38,596 nt of DNA from a virus. Under the pieces are notes generated by a model. It was not told the origin of the DNA. It searched no databases and was given only the letters and a program-made list of their open reading frames with translations. The stretch's first letter is position 1. The number at the start of each line of letters is the position of its first letter. The stretch spans positions 1 through 38,596 of IMG/VR virus record IMGVR_UViG_3300025896_000070. One strand, 5' to 3'. Of the stretch, positions 7,107-15,243 are shown in pieces. The translations under genes and the position numbers were made by a program.

Positions 7107-7769
7107 ATGCTCAAGTACAAGCTCGACTCCCTAGACGGTCTCGATGAGGGCCTGAAGGCGTTCTACAAAAAGGACGGCGACAAGTTCGTCCTGGACGTGG
7201 ACGACTCCGGCGCGAAGTCGGCCATCAAAGCGGAGCGCGACCGGGCCGAGGCCGCCGAGAAAGCCCTGAAGGAACGGGAAGCGGCGGAAACGAAGGCCAA
7301 GGCAGACGCCGAGAAGGCGAAGCTGGAAGCGGCGGGCGACTACGAGAAGCTGAAAGCGGCTGTGGAAGCCGAGAAAAAGGCTCTGCTTGAGGAGAAGGAG
7401 AAGGCCACCGCTGGCCTGAAGTCCTACCTCCTGAAGTCGGAACTCACGGCGGCCATCGCCCAGCACAAGGGCAACCCGCACCTCGAAAAGCTGGTCGTTG
7501 ACCAGTTCGAGGCAGTCCTGTCCCCGGATGGTGCCCACAAGGTGCTCTCCAAGGACGGCAAGACCCCGGCCCAGTTCATCGAGTCCCTGAAGGCGGACGC
7601 CAGCTATGGCGCGTTCTTCGAGGGCTCCGGCGTGAGCGGTGGCGGGGCGCCTCCCCAGGCAGGTGGCAGTAGGCCCGCCGGGAAGGTCATCTCCCAGGAA
7701 TCCTTCAACCAAATGAGCCCCAAGGCCCGCGCTGAATACGTGGAAGCCGGGGGCACTCTCAAGGGGTAA
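7107..7769 (+). CDS. Head scaffolding protein
   Basis: 220 residues just ahead of the major capsid gene. The centre (about 30-110) is a highly charged Ala/Glu/Lys helix with coiled-coil character (AERDRAEAAEKALKEREAAE). The end is a basic or polar tail (SPKARAEYVEAGGTLKG) that ends like other phage scaffolds, which bind the coat protein through a short C-terminal helix. No protease gene is seen next to it, consistent with a scaffold that leaves the head intact, as in P22-type assembly. Start ATG is preceded by GGAG (CTGGAGCCTCA). Confidence 0.85.
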   Translation: MLKYKLDSLDGLDEGLKAFYKKDGDKFVLDVDDSGAKSAIKAERDRAEAAEKALKEREAAETKAKADAEKAKLEAAGDYEKLKAAVEAEKKALLEEKEKATAGLKSYLLKSELTAAIAQHKGNPHLEKLVVDQFEAVLSPDGAHKVLSKDGKTPAQFIESLKADASYGAFFEGSGVSGGGAPPQAGGSRPAGKVISQESFNQMSPKARAEYVEAGGTLKG

Positions 7770-7775
7770 CGGACC

Positions 7776-8906
7776 ATGTCCAATACGCTCACCGCCCTAG
7801 TCCCGACGCTGTTCAGCGCGGCCCTGGAAGTCTCCAACGAACCCTTCGGCGTCCTGGCCGCCGTCACCACCAACTGGAACGACAAGGGCGTCGCCAAGGG
7901 CGACGAGGTCATGGTCCCCATCGCGCCCGTCCGCGCCGCGACCGACTTCACCCCCGCCGCCACCAGCACCGCCGGTGACGACGCGGTGGCCGCGAACGTC
8001 AAGGTGAAGATCACCCAGTCCAAGAAGGTGAGCTGGCACCTGACCGGGGAGCAGCAGCGCAGCCTCGAAAACGGCGCCGACGCCAACGAGTGGGTGCGCC
8101 AGATGGTCCTCCAGGGCATGCGCACCCTGCGCAACTTGGCCGAGGCTGACGCCGCCGCCGCCATCAAGGTGGGCGCTTCCCGCGCTGTGGGCGCCGCTGG
8201 CACCAACCCCTTCGCCACCAACATGGACCCCCTGGTCGATGTCCGGAAGGTGCTGTTCGATAACGGCGCCCCCATGTCCGACCTGCAGTTCGTCATCGAC
8301 TCCACGGCCGGCACCGCCGCCCGCAAGCTGGCGATCATCCAGCAGGCTTACCAGGCCGGGTCCGATGCCGAGCGTCGCAGCGGCGATCTCCTCCGGCAGT
8401 TCGGGTTCGCCATCAAGGAATCCGCTGGCATCAGCCTCCACACCAAGGGCACCGGCGCCTCCTACGTGACCTCCGGCTCCACCGCACCCGGTGTGACGGA
8501 TGTCGCCCTGGTCACCGGCACCGGCACCGTGCTGGCTGGCGATGTGGTCACCTTCGCGGCTGATTCCGCGAACAAGTATGTGGCGAACGTCGGCGTGGCC
8601 GCCCCCGGCACCATCACCCTGGGCCGCCCCGGCGCAAAGGTGACCATCGCCACCGCCAACGCCCTGACCGTGGGTAACAGCTACACCCCCAATCTCGCTT
8701 TCGAGCGCAGCGCGGTGGTGAGCGTTCTCCGGCCTCCCATCATCCCCGAGAACGCCACGATCAAGCAGCAGATGATCAGCGACAAGACCGGCCTGACCTA
8801 CCTCCTGCTCGACATCCAGCAGTACGGCATGCGCACCTGGGAACTCCACCTGGCCTACGGGACCAAGGTCGTCCAGGGCGAACACGTCGCCATCGTCATG
8901 GGCTAG
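7776..8906 (+). CDS. Major capsid protein (P22 coat protein type)
   Basis: 376 residues beginning MSNTLTALVPTLFSAALE, with VMVPIAPVRAATDFTPA and the charged KKVSWHLTGEQQRSLEN segment seen in P22-like coat proteins (HK97 fold). A beta-rich stretch at about residues 230-300 (VTSGSTAPGVTDVALVTGTGTVLAGDVVTF ...) looks like the inserted I-domain of this family. It is followed by NLAFERSAVVSVLRPP, the return to the core fold. It assembles the icosahedral shell with the upstream scaffold. A factor-independent terminator follows at once, so this gene is probably transcribed above the level of those after it. Confidence 0.85.
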   Translation: MSNTLTALVPTLFSAALEVSNEPFGVLAAVTTNWNDKGVAKGDEVMVPIAPVRAATDFTPAATSTAGDDAVAANVKVKITQSKKVSWHLTGEQQRSLENGADANEWVRQMVLQGMRTLRNLAEADAAAAIKVGASRAVGAAGTNPFATNMDPLVDVRKVLFDNGAPMSDLQFVIDSTAGTAARKLAIIQQAYQAGSDAERRSGDLLRQFGFAIKESAGISLHTKGTGASYVTSGSTAPGVTDVALVTGTGTVLAGDVVTFAADSANKYVANVGVAAPGTITLGRPGAKVTIATANALTVGNSYTPNLAFERSAVVSVLRPPIIPENATIKQQMISDKTGLTYLLLDIQQYGMRTWELHLAYGTKVVQGEHVAIVMG

Positions 8907-8915
8907 ACCTAACCA

Positions 8916-8952
8916 GCCGGGGGGCTCTGATCGGGCTCCCCGGCACCTTTTT
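8916..8952 (+). terminator. Factor-independent terminator after the capsid gene
   Basis: GCCGGGG (8916-8922) pairs with CCCCGGC (8938-8944). The loop region contains GGCTCTGATCGGGCT, which can extend the stem. TTTTT follows at 8948-8952. It lies between the capsid gene and the rest of the head and tail operon, so it should be leaky or be read through by antitermination, leaving the capsid message in excess. Confidence 0.7.
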
Positions 8953-8961
8953 GGAGCCAGC

Positions 8962-9129
8962 ATGGCCCGCCGCCGCACCGCCGCGCCCGTTGAGGGCCTG
9001 GTCAACGCCACCGAAACCGCCGCGCCCGTTGAGGGCCTGGTCACGGTGTGCAAGGGCGGTGAAGTCCTTTACGTCCACCCCACTTGCGTCAAGGCCCATG
9101 AAAACGCGGGCTGGAAGGTGGAGGAGTAG
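8962..9129 (+). CDS. Small hypothetical protein with internal duplication
   Basis: 55 residues (MARRRTAAPVEG ... NAGWKVEE). A 28-base direct repeat at 8977-9004 and 9016-9043 gives the peptide TAAPVEGLV twice. The C-terminal half, VCKGGEVLYVHPTCVKAHENAGWK, is the shape of short phage head proteins found just after capsid genes, where such a domain often ends with a GW dipeptide. A clear GGAG ribosome site (TTGGAGCCAGC) precedes ATG. The next gene begins 3 bases later. Function is unknown; a head-completion or decoration role is a guess. Confidence 0.6.
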   Translation: MARRRTAAPVEGLVNATETAAPVEGLVTVCKGGEVLYVHPTCVKAHENAGWKVEE

Positions 9130-9132
9130 CCC

Positions 9133-9624
9133 ATGCCCCTCGTCATCGTCGCCACCGCCGGGGCAGCCAACGCCAACGCCTACGCCACCCTGGCGCAGGC
9201 CGAGGACTACGCGCTGACCCTCCCCATCCGCACGGACTGGGCGGCGGCTGACGACGCCACGAAGAACGCGGCCCTGGTCCAGGCCACGCGCATGCTGGAC
9301 ACCCTGCTGTGGGCTGGCTGGCGTTCCGCGCCGGCCGTCCAGGCCCTCCAGTGGCCGCGCCAGGGCGTGTGCGACCGGGAGAACTATTCCCTGGACCCCG
9401 CCACCATCCCCGCCAAGATCCGGGACGCCTGCTGCGAGTTCGCGGTGCGGCTGATCGCGGACGACCGGGCGGGCGACGCGGGCGGCCTGGCCCCTGAGAC
9501 CATCAAGGTGGGCCCCCTCGAACTGGGCAGGATGCGGCGGTCCCCCATCCCGGCCAGCGTGCTGGAGATGGTCCGCGAGTTCCTGGAGTCCGCTGGCGCT
9601 GGGCCCCGCATGGTGCGGGCATGA
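9133..9624 (+). CDS. Head-tail connector (DnaT-like annotated family)
   Basis: 163 residues. The pattern ANAYATLAQAEDYALT..RTDWAAADDATKNAALVQATRMLDTLLWAGWR ... QALQWPRQGVCDRENYSLDPATIPAKIRDACCEFAVRLIADD is the phage family often labelled putative DnaT-like ssDNA-binding protein. Position after the capsid genes and before neck and tail-terminator genes shows that it more likely acts as the head-tail adaptor (gp6-like helical bundle). It overlaps the next start by ATGA. Confidence 0.75.
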   Translation: MPLVIVATAGAANANAYATLAQAEDYALTLPIRTDWAAADDATKNAALVQATRMLDTLLWAGWRSAPAVQALQWPRQGVCDRENYSLDPATIPAKIRDACCEFAVRLIADDRAGDAGGLAPETIKVGPLELGRMRRSPIPASVLEMVREFLESAGAGPRMVRA

Positions 9625-9980
9625 GCCTCGCCACGGTGGTCGCTGGTGCGGCCAAGCGGGCGCTGGGTGCATATGGCGCCCCTGGGACGCTGACCCACAA
9701 GACCCCCGGAGCCTACGACCCCGCCACGGGTGGGGCCTCGGTCACCACGACCACCACCAGCGTCCGCGCCCTGCTGGATGCTTCGTCCACCACGGCCCTG
9801 GGCTTCAAGTTCGGCCAGGATCTGGTCCGCGCCGGGGACATGCTGGCCACCGTCACGGGCGTGGTCCCGGTCGAGGGCGACACGCTGACCCTGGCCATGG
9901 GCACCTTCGCGGTCATCGAGGTGCGCCCTGCCTTCGTCCAGGCCACCCAGGTGATGGCAGAGTGCCTGGTGCGGCGATGA
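9621..9980 (+). CDS. Head-tail joining / neck protein candidate
   Basis: 119 residues of mostly beta pattern (GTLTHKTPGAYDPATGGASVTTTTTSVRALLD ... GDMLATVTGVVPVEGDTLTLAMGTFAVIEVRPAFVQATQVMAECLVRR). Length, beta content and order (adaptor, this, gp10-like, tail terminator) match the head-closure or stopper protein of siphoviruses. It is ATGA-coupled on both sides. The family is inferred from order and shape. Confidence 0.6.
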   Translation: MSLATVVAGAAKRALGAYGAPGTLTHKTPGAYDPATGGASVTTTTTSVRALLDASSTTALGFKFGQDLVRAGDMLATVTGVVPVEGDTLTLAMGTFAVIEVRPAFVQATQVMAECLVRR

Positions 9981-10411
9981 CGTTCGCCTCGGACCTCCAG
10001 AAGTTCTCCGAGAAGACCGGCATCCGCATGGATCAGGTGGTGCGGAAGGTGTGCCTGGACCTGACCCGCGACCTGGTTCGCATGACCCCTGTGGCCTACC
10101 CCCCAAGCTGGACGCCTCCAGGCCCCACCTGGTATGTCGGCGGCCATGCCCGGTCCAACTACTTCTTCGGCGTCGAGCGGAACGGGTCGAAGGATCCAGC
10201 CCGAGATAAGACTGGCGCCCCATCGCTGGCCCGATCTGCCACCTTCTCCGCCACCCTCAAGGCAGGCGGGGTGTTCTACATCACGAACAACCTCCCATAC
10301 ATCCTCCAGATCACGCAATACGGGCACAGCCAGCAGGCCGCTCCCGGAAGCCTCACGAAGCTGACCGCGAACTGGCAGTCCAGGCTGGACAAAATCGCGA
10401 GGTCCGTGTGA
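9977..10411 (+). CDS. Neck/tail component of HK97 gp10 type
   Basis: 144 residues starting at the ATG that overlaps the previous stop. LQKFSEKTGIRMDQVVRKVCLDLTRDLVRMTPV.. is the usual helical start of the HK97 gp10-like proteins, with the M/TPV motif, then SNYFFGVERNG and a C-terminal region with FYITNNLPYILQITQYGHSQQAAPGSL (N-x-L-PYA-like motif, then G-hydrophobic tail). They act at the head-tail joint. The gene ends in GTGA shared with the next start. Confidence 0.7.
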   Translation: MTFASDLQKFSEKTGIRMDQVVRKVCLDLTRDLVRMTPVAYPPSWTPPGPTWYVGGHARSNYFFGVERNGSKDPARDKTGAPSLARSATFSATLKAGGVFYITNNLPYILQITQYGHSQQAAPGSLTKLTANWQSRLDKIARSV

Positions 10412-10788
10412 ACCACGCCGCGATCCGCACCGCCCTGGAGGCCAAACTGAACGCCCTGGGCGCCATCAGCGTGGCGTGGCCCGGGGTGCCCTACACGCCG
10501 CCCACCTCCGGGGTCTGGTACAAGCCCGCCATCTTGCCCGGCGGGGTGGACGTGGCTGCTGGCGTGGCCGGTTCGGTCCACCAGAACGGCGACTTCCAGG
10601 TGTCCGTCTTCGCGCCTGCGGGCACGGGCACGACCGCCCTGCACGCCGCGGCGGATGCCCTGGTCGCGCACTTCGACCGGGTGCTGCTCGGCACCACTCT
10701 CCACACAGGCGTGCCGGAGATCGGCCCGCTACTGGCCGAACCGGATTGGCTCCAGTTGCCAGTGACCGTCCCCTACACCGTCCTCTAG
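10408..10788 (+). CDS. Tail terminator candidate
   Basis: 126 residues, GTG start overlapping the previous stop (GTGA). IRTALEAKLNAL..ISVAWPGVPYTPP..GVWYKPAILP ... GDFQVSVFAPAGTGTTALHAAADALVAHFDR is the pattern of the DUF4128/lambda gpU-type tail terminator, a hexameric cap that fixes tail length and attaches the head. Place just ahead of the tail tube gene supports this. Confidence 0.7.
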   Translation: MNHAAIRTALEAKLNALGAISVAWPGVPYTPPTSGVWYKPAILPGGVDVAAGVAGSVHQNGDFQVSVFAPAGTGTTALHAAADALVAHFDRVLLGTTLHTGVPEIGPLLAEPDWLQLPVTVPYTVL

Positions 10789-10797
10789 GAGCCTCCC

Positions 10798-11964
10798 ATG
10801 CCTGTTGAAGTTGGAAATCTCTCCCGCCTTGCCTACGTCCAGGAGGTGGCCTTCGGGACCACCCCTGCCACCCCCACCGGCCTGACCGTGCGGAAGATCG
10901 GGTTCGACCTGACCGCCGACCGGAACTACATCGACAACCCCGAGCTGCGCACGGACGGCATGACCGCCGTGGGGCGCGGCGGGGCGCTCCGGGGCAAGGG
11001 CTCGATCAGCGCCAAACTGTCCTACGGGTCGTTCGATGACCTCCTGGCCGCCTCGCTGGGGAGTTTCGGCTGGTTCTCGAACGTCATCAAGGTGAAGCCC
11101 ATCGTCGTGGACAGCGCGGCCACCCTCCAGATGACCGCCGCCACGCGCACCATCACCCGCCCCACGGGTTCGTTCACTTCGGACGGCTTCGTGGTGGGCG
11201 ATTTCATCAACCTGTCCGGCTTCACCAACGCCGGGAACAACGGCGTGTGCCAGTTGGCCACCGTGGGCACCACCACGATGACCTTCAACGCGACTCCCAC
11301 CAGCCTGACCCCCGTGGACGAGGCCGCGAACGCTGCGGCGGGCGCCTCCGTGAACACCCGGCCCTCCTTCACCTTCGAGAAGGCGCACCTGGTCAACGGC
11401 ATCTACTTCCCCTTCACCGGCTGCGTGGTGGACGGGTTCGAGATGTCCGGCAAGGTGAACGACGCCGTGGACATCAAGTTCGACCTGGTGACCAAGGCTG
11501 TGGGCAACGAGGCCGTGTCTAGCGTGTTCAGCGCCATCACCGCGGCGAACGCGAACCCGCTGATCACCTCCTGGGATGGCACCGTCAAGAAGGGCGGCAC
11601 CACCCTGGCCAACGTGGTGGGCTGGACCCTGAAGGCCACCCGCAACGTGGACACCGCCGAGGTGGTGGGCTCCAGCGCCCTCTACGACATCCAGCCCAAG
11701 GCCGCGAAGATCACCGGGACCATGGAGCTGTATTTCGACTCCTACGCCCTCTACACGGACATGCGGGCTGAGAACGACGTGGTGTTCCAGCTCAACCTGG
11801 GCCCCGGCGGGACCAAGAGCTACACCGTGGACCTGACGCTGTGCCGCATCAAGTCCTGGAAGTCCGAGCCCAAGGAAGGGCTGATGACCGCCATGGTCGA
11901 GTTCGAGTCCTTCGCGCCCACCTCCGGGACGAACACCTCGCTGATGATCACCCGCCTGCCGTAA
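10798..11964 (+). CDS. Major tail tube protein
   Basis: 388 residues. SRLAYVQEVAFGTTPATPTGLTVRKIGFDLTADRNYIDNPELRTDG fits the Phage_tube_2 family of siphovirus tube proteins. GSISAKLSYGSFDDLLAASLGSF is the usual following motif. The N-terminal and C-terminal beta domains flank an additional Ig-like beta stretch (about 95-190). Many copies stack into the hollow tail tube. GGAGCC ribosome site before ATG. A strong GC hairpin follows it (11975-11999). Confidence 0.85.
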   Translation: MPVEVGNLSRLAYVQEVAFGTTPATPTGLTVRKIGFDLTADRNYIDNPELRTDGMTAVGRGGALRGKGSISAKLSYGSFDDLLAASLGSFGWFSNVIKVKPIVVDSAATLQMTAATRTITRPTGSFTSDGFVVGDFINLSGFTNAGNNGVCQLATVGTTTMTFNATPTSLTPVDEAANAAAGASVNTRPSFTFEKAHLVNGIYFPFTGCVVDGFEMSGKVNDAVDIKFDLVTKAVGNEAVSSVFSAITAANANPLITSWDGTVKKGGTTLANVVGWTLKATRNVDTAEVVGSSALYDIQPKAAKITGTMELYFDSYALYTDMRAENDVVFQLNLGPGGTKSYTVDLTLCRIKSWKSEPKEGLMTAMVEFESFAPTSGTNTSLMITRLP

Positions 11965-11974
11965 ACCAAAAACC

Positions 11975-11999
11975 GGGGCGGGTCGTGATGGCCCGCCCC
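11975..11999 (+). terminator. GC hairpin after the tube gene, probable attenuator
   Basis: GGGGCGGG (11975-11982) is the exact complement of CCCGCCCC (11992-11999), loop TCGTGATGG. No T-run follows (ATTAAAGGAG, which is the next ribosome site). It may be a partial terminator or an mRNA-stabilising 3' end that raises tube protein level over chaperones. Confidence 0.45.
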
Positions 12000-12015
12000 A
12001 TTAAAGGAGTCCGAG

Positions 12016-12375
12016 ATGGACATCAAAAAGATCCGAGTGCTTGACACCATCCCGGTGGTGGTCACCGATCCAGACGGGGGGCCTGATGTGGTGTTTACGC
12101 TGGCTGGCCCCGCGCACCCGGTGGCGCTGAAGGCAGACCAGGCCCGGGCCGACGCGATCATGAAGCAGCGCGGCAAGTTCAACGCCCGCGCCATGGCGAA
12201 TGAGTATGTGGCGGCCCGCGTCATTGGTTGGGAGGGGCTGACCTCCGATGGCGAGCCGCTGGTTTTCTCCCCGGAAGCCGCCTCGGCGCTGCTGTCCGAT
12301 CCGAACATGGGATTCCTGCGGGACCATCTCCAGGCCGCCATCGGGGACAACGAATCCTTCTACAAAAGCCGCTGA
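12016..12375 (+). CDS. Tail assembly chaperone, gpG-like
   Basis: 119 residues between tail tube and tape measure, with a helical pattern (ADAIMKQRGKFNARAMANEYVAARVIGWEGLTSDGEPLVFSPEAASALLSDPNMGFLRDHLQAAIGDNESFY). It is the place and style of the G part of the lambda G/GT chaperones that coat the tape measure during tail building. A good ribosome site (AAAGGAGTCC) precedes ATG. It ends at TGA 12373-12375 after FYKSR, right at a probable frameshift site. Confidence 0.75.
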   Translation: MDIKKIRVLDTIPVVVTDPDGGPDVVFTLAGPAHPVALKADQARADAIMKQRGKFNARAMANEYVAARVIGWEGLTSDGEPLVFSPEAASALLSDPNMGFLRDHLQAAIGDNESFYKSR

Positions 12376-12712
12376 GGATGAGGTCTTCGACGCCGCCCTC
12401 CAGACTTTCAGGCTCACCACGCCTGATGAGGGTGGCGTCACTCTTTTCGAGAAGGGCGAACACCTGGCCAAAACGAAAGGGGGAAACCCGTTCGAGGTCC
12501 CTGCAATGCCCGCCATCGCGGATCGCCCAATGGCCTGGTTCCGGGATCTTTCTTCTCGCAGGACGGTGGGCATGGCTCTCAACCCGATCACATGGGAGGC
12601 CATGGACGCCTACTTTCGATTGACCGGGGTCTCACCCCTCCCGTGGGAAATCAGGATCTTCAGCGCCATCGAAAACGCCTTTATGGCATCCCGCAACAAG
12701 CCCAAGGACTGA
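12365..12712 (+). CDS. Tail assembly chaperone T-part, made as a frameshift fusion
   Basis: The open frame 12248-12712 is one base ahead of the G frame and has no good start near the G stop. From 12365 it reads K-AAEDEVFDAALQTFRLTTPDEGGV ... MASRNKPKD, a coherent helical protein up to TGA before the tape measure. In G, the codons are TAC AAA AGC CGC TGA. The AAAA run at 12364-12367 lets the tRNA on AAA slip by +1 to AAA, then GCC, giving ESFYK-AAED. A -2 slip would give the same frame. The sequence shows the frames; the slip itself is inferred from known G/GT biology. Confidence 0.65.
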   Translation, partial: KAAEDEVFDAALQTFRLTTPDEGGVTLFEKGEHLAKTKGGNPFEVPAMPAIADRPMAWFRDLSSRRTVGMALNPITWEAMDAYFRLTGVSPLPWEIRIFSAIENAFMASRNKPKD

Positions 12713-12715
12713 GCC

Positions 12716-14911
12716 ATGGACATCGCTAAACTGAGCATCGCCGTTGACTCGTCCTCAGTTAAGCAGGCGACGCGGGACATGGGCGAGATGCAAGCAAAGG
12801 GCGAAAACCTGATGCGCATCCTGGCAGGGCTTGGAACGGCGCTTGGGGTGGGCGCCATCGTCCAGCAGTTCGTAGCGACGAACCAGGAGTTCCAGCGCCT
12901 CAGCGCCTCGCTGGTCACAGTGACGGGCGACATCGACTCCGCTCAACGCGCTTTTGCGATGGTTCAGGATTTCGCAAAAACCACACCTTACGAGCTGACC
13001 GAGCTGACCCAGGCGTTTGTGGACCTGAAAACCAGGGGCATGGACGCCAGCGTCTCCAGCCTGACCTCGTACGGGAACATGGCCTCAGCCTTCGGGCGGT
13101 CCCTCACGGACCTGATCCGCGCCGTGTCTGGCGTGGCCATGGGCGAATCCGAGGCCATCAAGAGTTTCGGCGTCCAGGCGCGGACTGAGGGGGACCGGAT
13201 CGCCCTCACATTCAAGGGGCAGACCGAGATCATCAACCGCAGCGTGAGCGCAGTTGAGGATTATTTTAAGCGGCTCTCGGATGCCAACTTCGCCAGCGGG
13301 ATGGAGCGCCAGGCCAAAACCCTGGGAGGCGTCCTGTCGAATCTCAAGGACCAGGTTGCGTCAACGTTCTTCGCCATCGGCAACGCCGGGGCTTCGGATG
13401 TGATGACGAAATCCATTCTTGGACTGACCAACGCCATCGCAAGGGCCACCCCTACCTTGGTTGAGTTCACCACCAAATCCATCCAGGGCTTCTCCTCCCT
13501 GATTGGCATCATCCAGTCTTACAAGATGCAGATTGGTTTGGCGGTGGTGGTCCTTGGGACCATGAGTGCGGCCACAGCCATCGTCAATTCCACAACGCTC
13601 GCTTCGGTGGTGGCCTTCACCGCGCAGACGGCGCGGGTGGTGGCACTGACCTATGCCGCGTCTGGGTTCAGCGTGTCCGCTGCTGCCGCCGCCATCGCTC
13701 AGGCTTCTTGGAACGCGGCGACCCTCACGGGGGTTGCGGCGGCTGGTGTGCTGGCGGCGGCTATCGCTGCCCTCTACATCGCCACAAAGAGCATACGCGA
13801 GGAGATTGAGCGCCTCAACAAGGAAGTAGAGAACAACAAGCCCTGGCATGACCGAGCCGCGCTCCACAAGAATTTTGCCGCAGACACCAACCAGGTGCTA
13901 GAGAACGTGAAACTGCTACGGGCGGCACTGGCTGGGGACAAGGGCGCCAAGGACGAACTCGCCATGCCCGAGGTCTCGGCCTACAAGCGGCTGGCGGCTG
14001 AGATGGGAACCGAGGCTTTCGGCCGCCAGGTCAAAATGCGCGTCGATGCGGTGAAGACCGAACGCGAGTTGAAGGCCCAACTGGATGCCCAGAACAAGGC
14101 GATGAAGGACGGCGAGGAGGCGGCCAAGAAACTGCACGCCGAGCGCAAGAAGTTCTTCGCGGACCAGGCCGAAGCCTACGCAAAGGCCACGCTCTCGGAG
14201 TCGAAACTTTTGGACATGGAGATGAAGCGGCTCCGGCTCAAGGGCAGCGACCGCGCCATGCAGAACATCCTCCAGGGGGTGGTGGACACCGCCACGATGA
14301 AGCCTCTCGATGAGGGCCTGCGGGACATCCCAGACCTGAAGCCCGCCACCGTGAACGCCCTGGACCTCCAGATGGCGATGATCAAAGCCCAGAGGGAGGC
14401 ACGGAACCTCCGAATCGCTGTCGTCACGAACTGGGACATCATCAGCCAGGTGATCGAGGACTCCAGCCAGAACGCCACGGATGCGCTGGTGTCCTGGATG
14501 AACAACCTCGACGGCGTAGGCCGGTCCTGGGACACGCTGGGGCAGACGGTCAAGCGTGTCATCGCGGACATGCTGATCCAGATGCAGCGGGCGGTGGTGC
14601 AGCAGCAGATGATGGGCTGGGTCAGTGCTGGCGTCACAGCGTTGGGCGGGATGCTGGGCGGCCAGCCCACCACCACGGCCAGCACCACCGGCTTCATCGA
14701 CACGGCGCCCGTGGTGGCGGGGTCCATGCAGTCCTCTGGCCGGGTGGAGACATCCATCGTGGTGAACGTGAACGGCGGCAAGGGCGAGGTGGACAGCCAA
14801 GCCAAGGGCGGCGGCGACTTGGGGCGGGGCCTCAAGGCAGCGGTGGACAACTACATGGCCGAATGGGCGTCCCGCGAGAAGCGCCACGGCGGTATGCTGG
14901 CGAGGTCTTGA
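12716..14911 (+). CDS. Tail tape measure protein
   Basis: 731 residues. The N-terminus (DIAKLSIAVDSSSVKQATRDMGEMQAKGE) and the segment NQEFQRLSASLVTVTGD..SAQRAFAMVQDFAKTTPYELTELTQAFVDLKTRGMDAS...LTSYGNMASAFGRSLTDLIRAVSGVAMGESEAIKSFGV are typical of lambda-type tape measures. Hydrophobic helices lie at about 270-355 and long coils at about 440-500. It sets tail length, so at roughly 1.5 angstrom per residue a tail near 110 nm is expected. It overlaps the next start by one base (TGATG). Confidence 0.9.
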   Translation: MDIAKLSIAVDSSSVKQATRDMGEMQAKGENLMRILAGLGTALGVGAIVQQFVATNQEFQRLSASLVTVTGDIDSAQRAFAMVQDFAKTTPYELTELTQAFVDLKTRGMDASVSSLTSYGNMASAFGRSLTDLIRAVSGVAMGESEAIKSFGVQARTEGDRIALTFKGQTEIINRSVSAVEDYFKRLSDANFASGMERQAKTLGGVLSNLKDQVASTFFAIGNAGASDVMTKSILGLTNAIARATPTLVEFTTKSIQGFSSLIGIIQSYKMQIGLAVVVLGTMSAATAIVNSTTLASVVAFTAQTARVVALTYAASGFSVSAAAAAIAQASWNAATLTGVAAAGVLAAAIAALYIATKSIREEIERLNKEVENNKPWHDRAALHKNFAADTNQVLENVKLLRAALAGDKGAKDELAMPEVSAYKRLAAEMGTEAFGRQVKMRVDAVKTERELKAQLDAQNKAMKDGEEAAKKLHAERKKFFADQAEAYAKATLSESKLLDMEMKRLRLKGSDRAMQNILQGVVDTATMKPLDEGLRDIPDLKPATVNALDLQMAMIKAQREARNLRIAVVTNWDIISQVIEDSSQNATDALVSWMNNLDGVGRSWDTLGQTVKRVIADMLIQMQRAVVQQQMMGWVSAGVTALGGMLGGQPTTTASTTGFIDTAPVVAGSMQSSGRVETSIVVNVNGGKGEVDSQAKGGGDLGRGLKAAVDNYMAEWASREKRHGGMLARS

Positions 14912-15243
14912 TGGATACCTTCACCTGGGTGCCCGACATCGGCGCGGAATTAGAGATGAAGCCAAACCTCCACGGCGTGGACTTTGGCGAGAACTACGAG
15001 CAGACCGCCCCGGCTGGGATCAACTACCTCATGGAGAGGCGGACGCTGAGTTTCACCAGTCGCGCACCCGCCGAATCCCAAGCCATCGCTGACTTCCTGG
15101 AGGCACAGGGCGGCTACCTGACCTTCCTCTACACCCACCCGAACGGCACGGCGAAAAAATACAAGTGCAAGTCGTGGCGCGTGACTGACACGGAGGGCAA
15201 CCACCAGAGGATCAGCGCCGAATTCCAGCAGGTGCCCGCGTGA
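14911..15243 (+). CDS. Minor tail protein M-like
   Basis: 110 residues (MDTFTWVPDIG ... ISAEFQQVPA). It has the pattern of lambda gpM / Phage_min_tail: TFTW.P, VDFGENYEQTAPAGINYLMERRTLSFT, then FLEAQGGYLTFLYTHPNGTAKKYKCKSWRVT. It is part of the tail-tip ring that joins tube and baseplate. Start chosen at ATG 14911, which overlaps the tape measure stop. GTGA overlap with the next gene. Confidence 0.8.
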   Translation: MDTFTWVPDIGAELEMKPNLHGVDFGENYEQTAPAGINYLMERRTLSFTSRAPAESQAIADFLEAQGGYLTFLYTHPNGTAKKYKCKSWRVTDTEGNHQRISAEFQQVPA

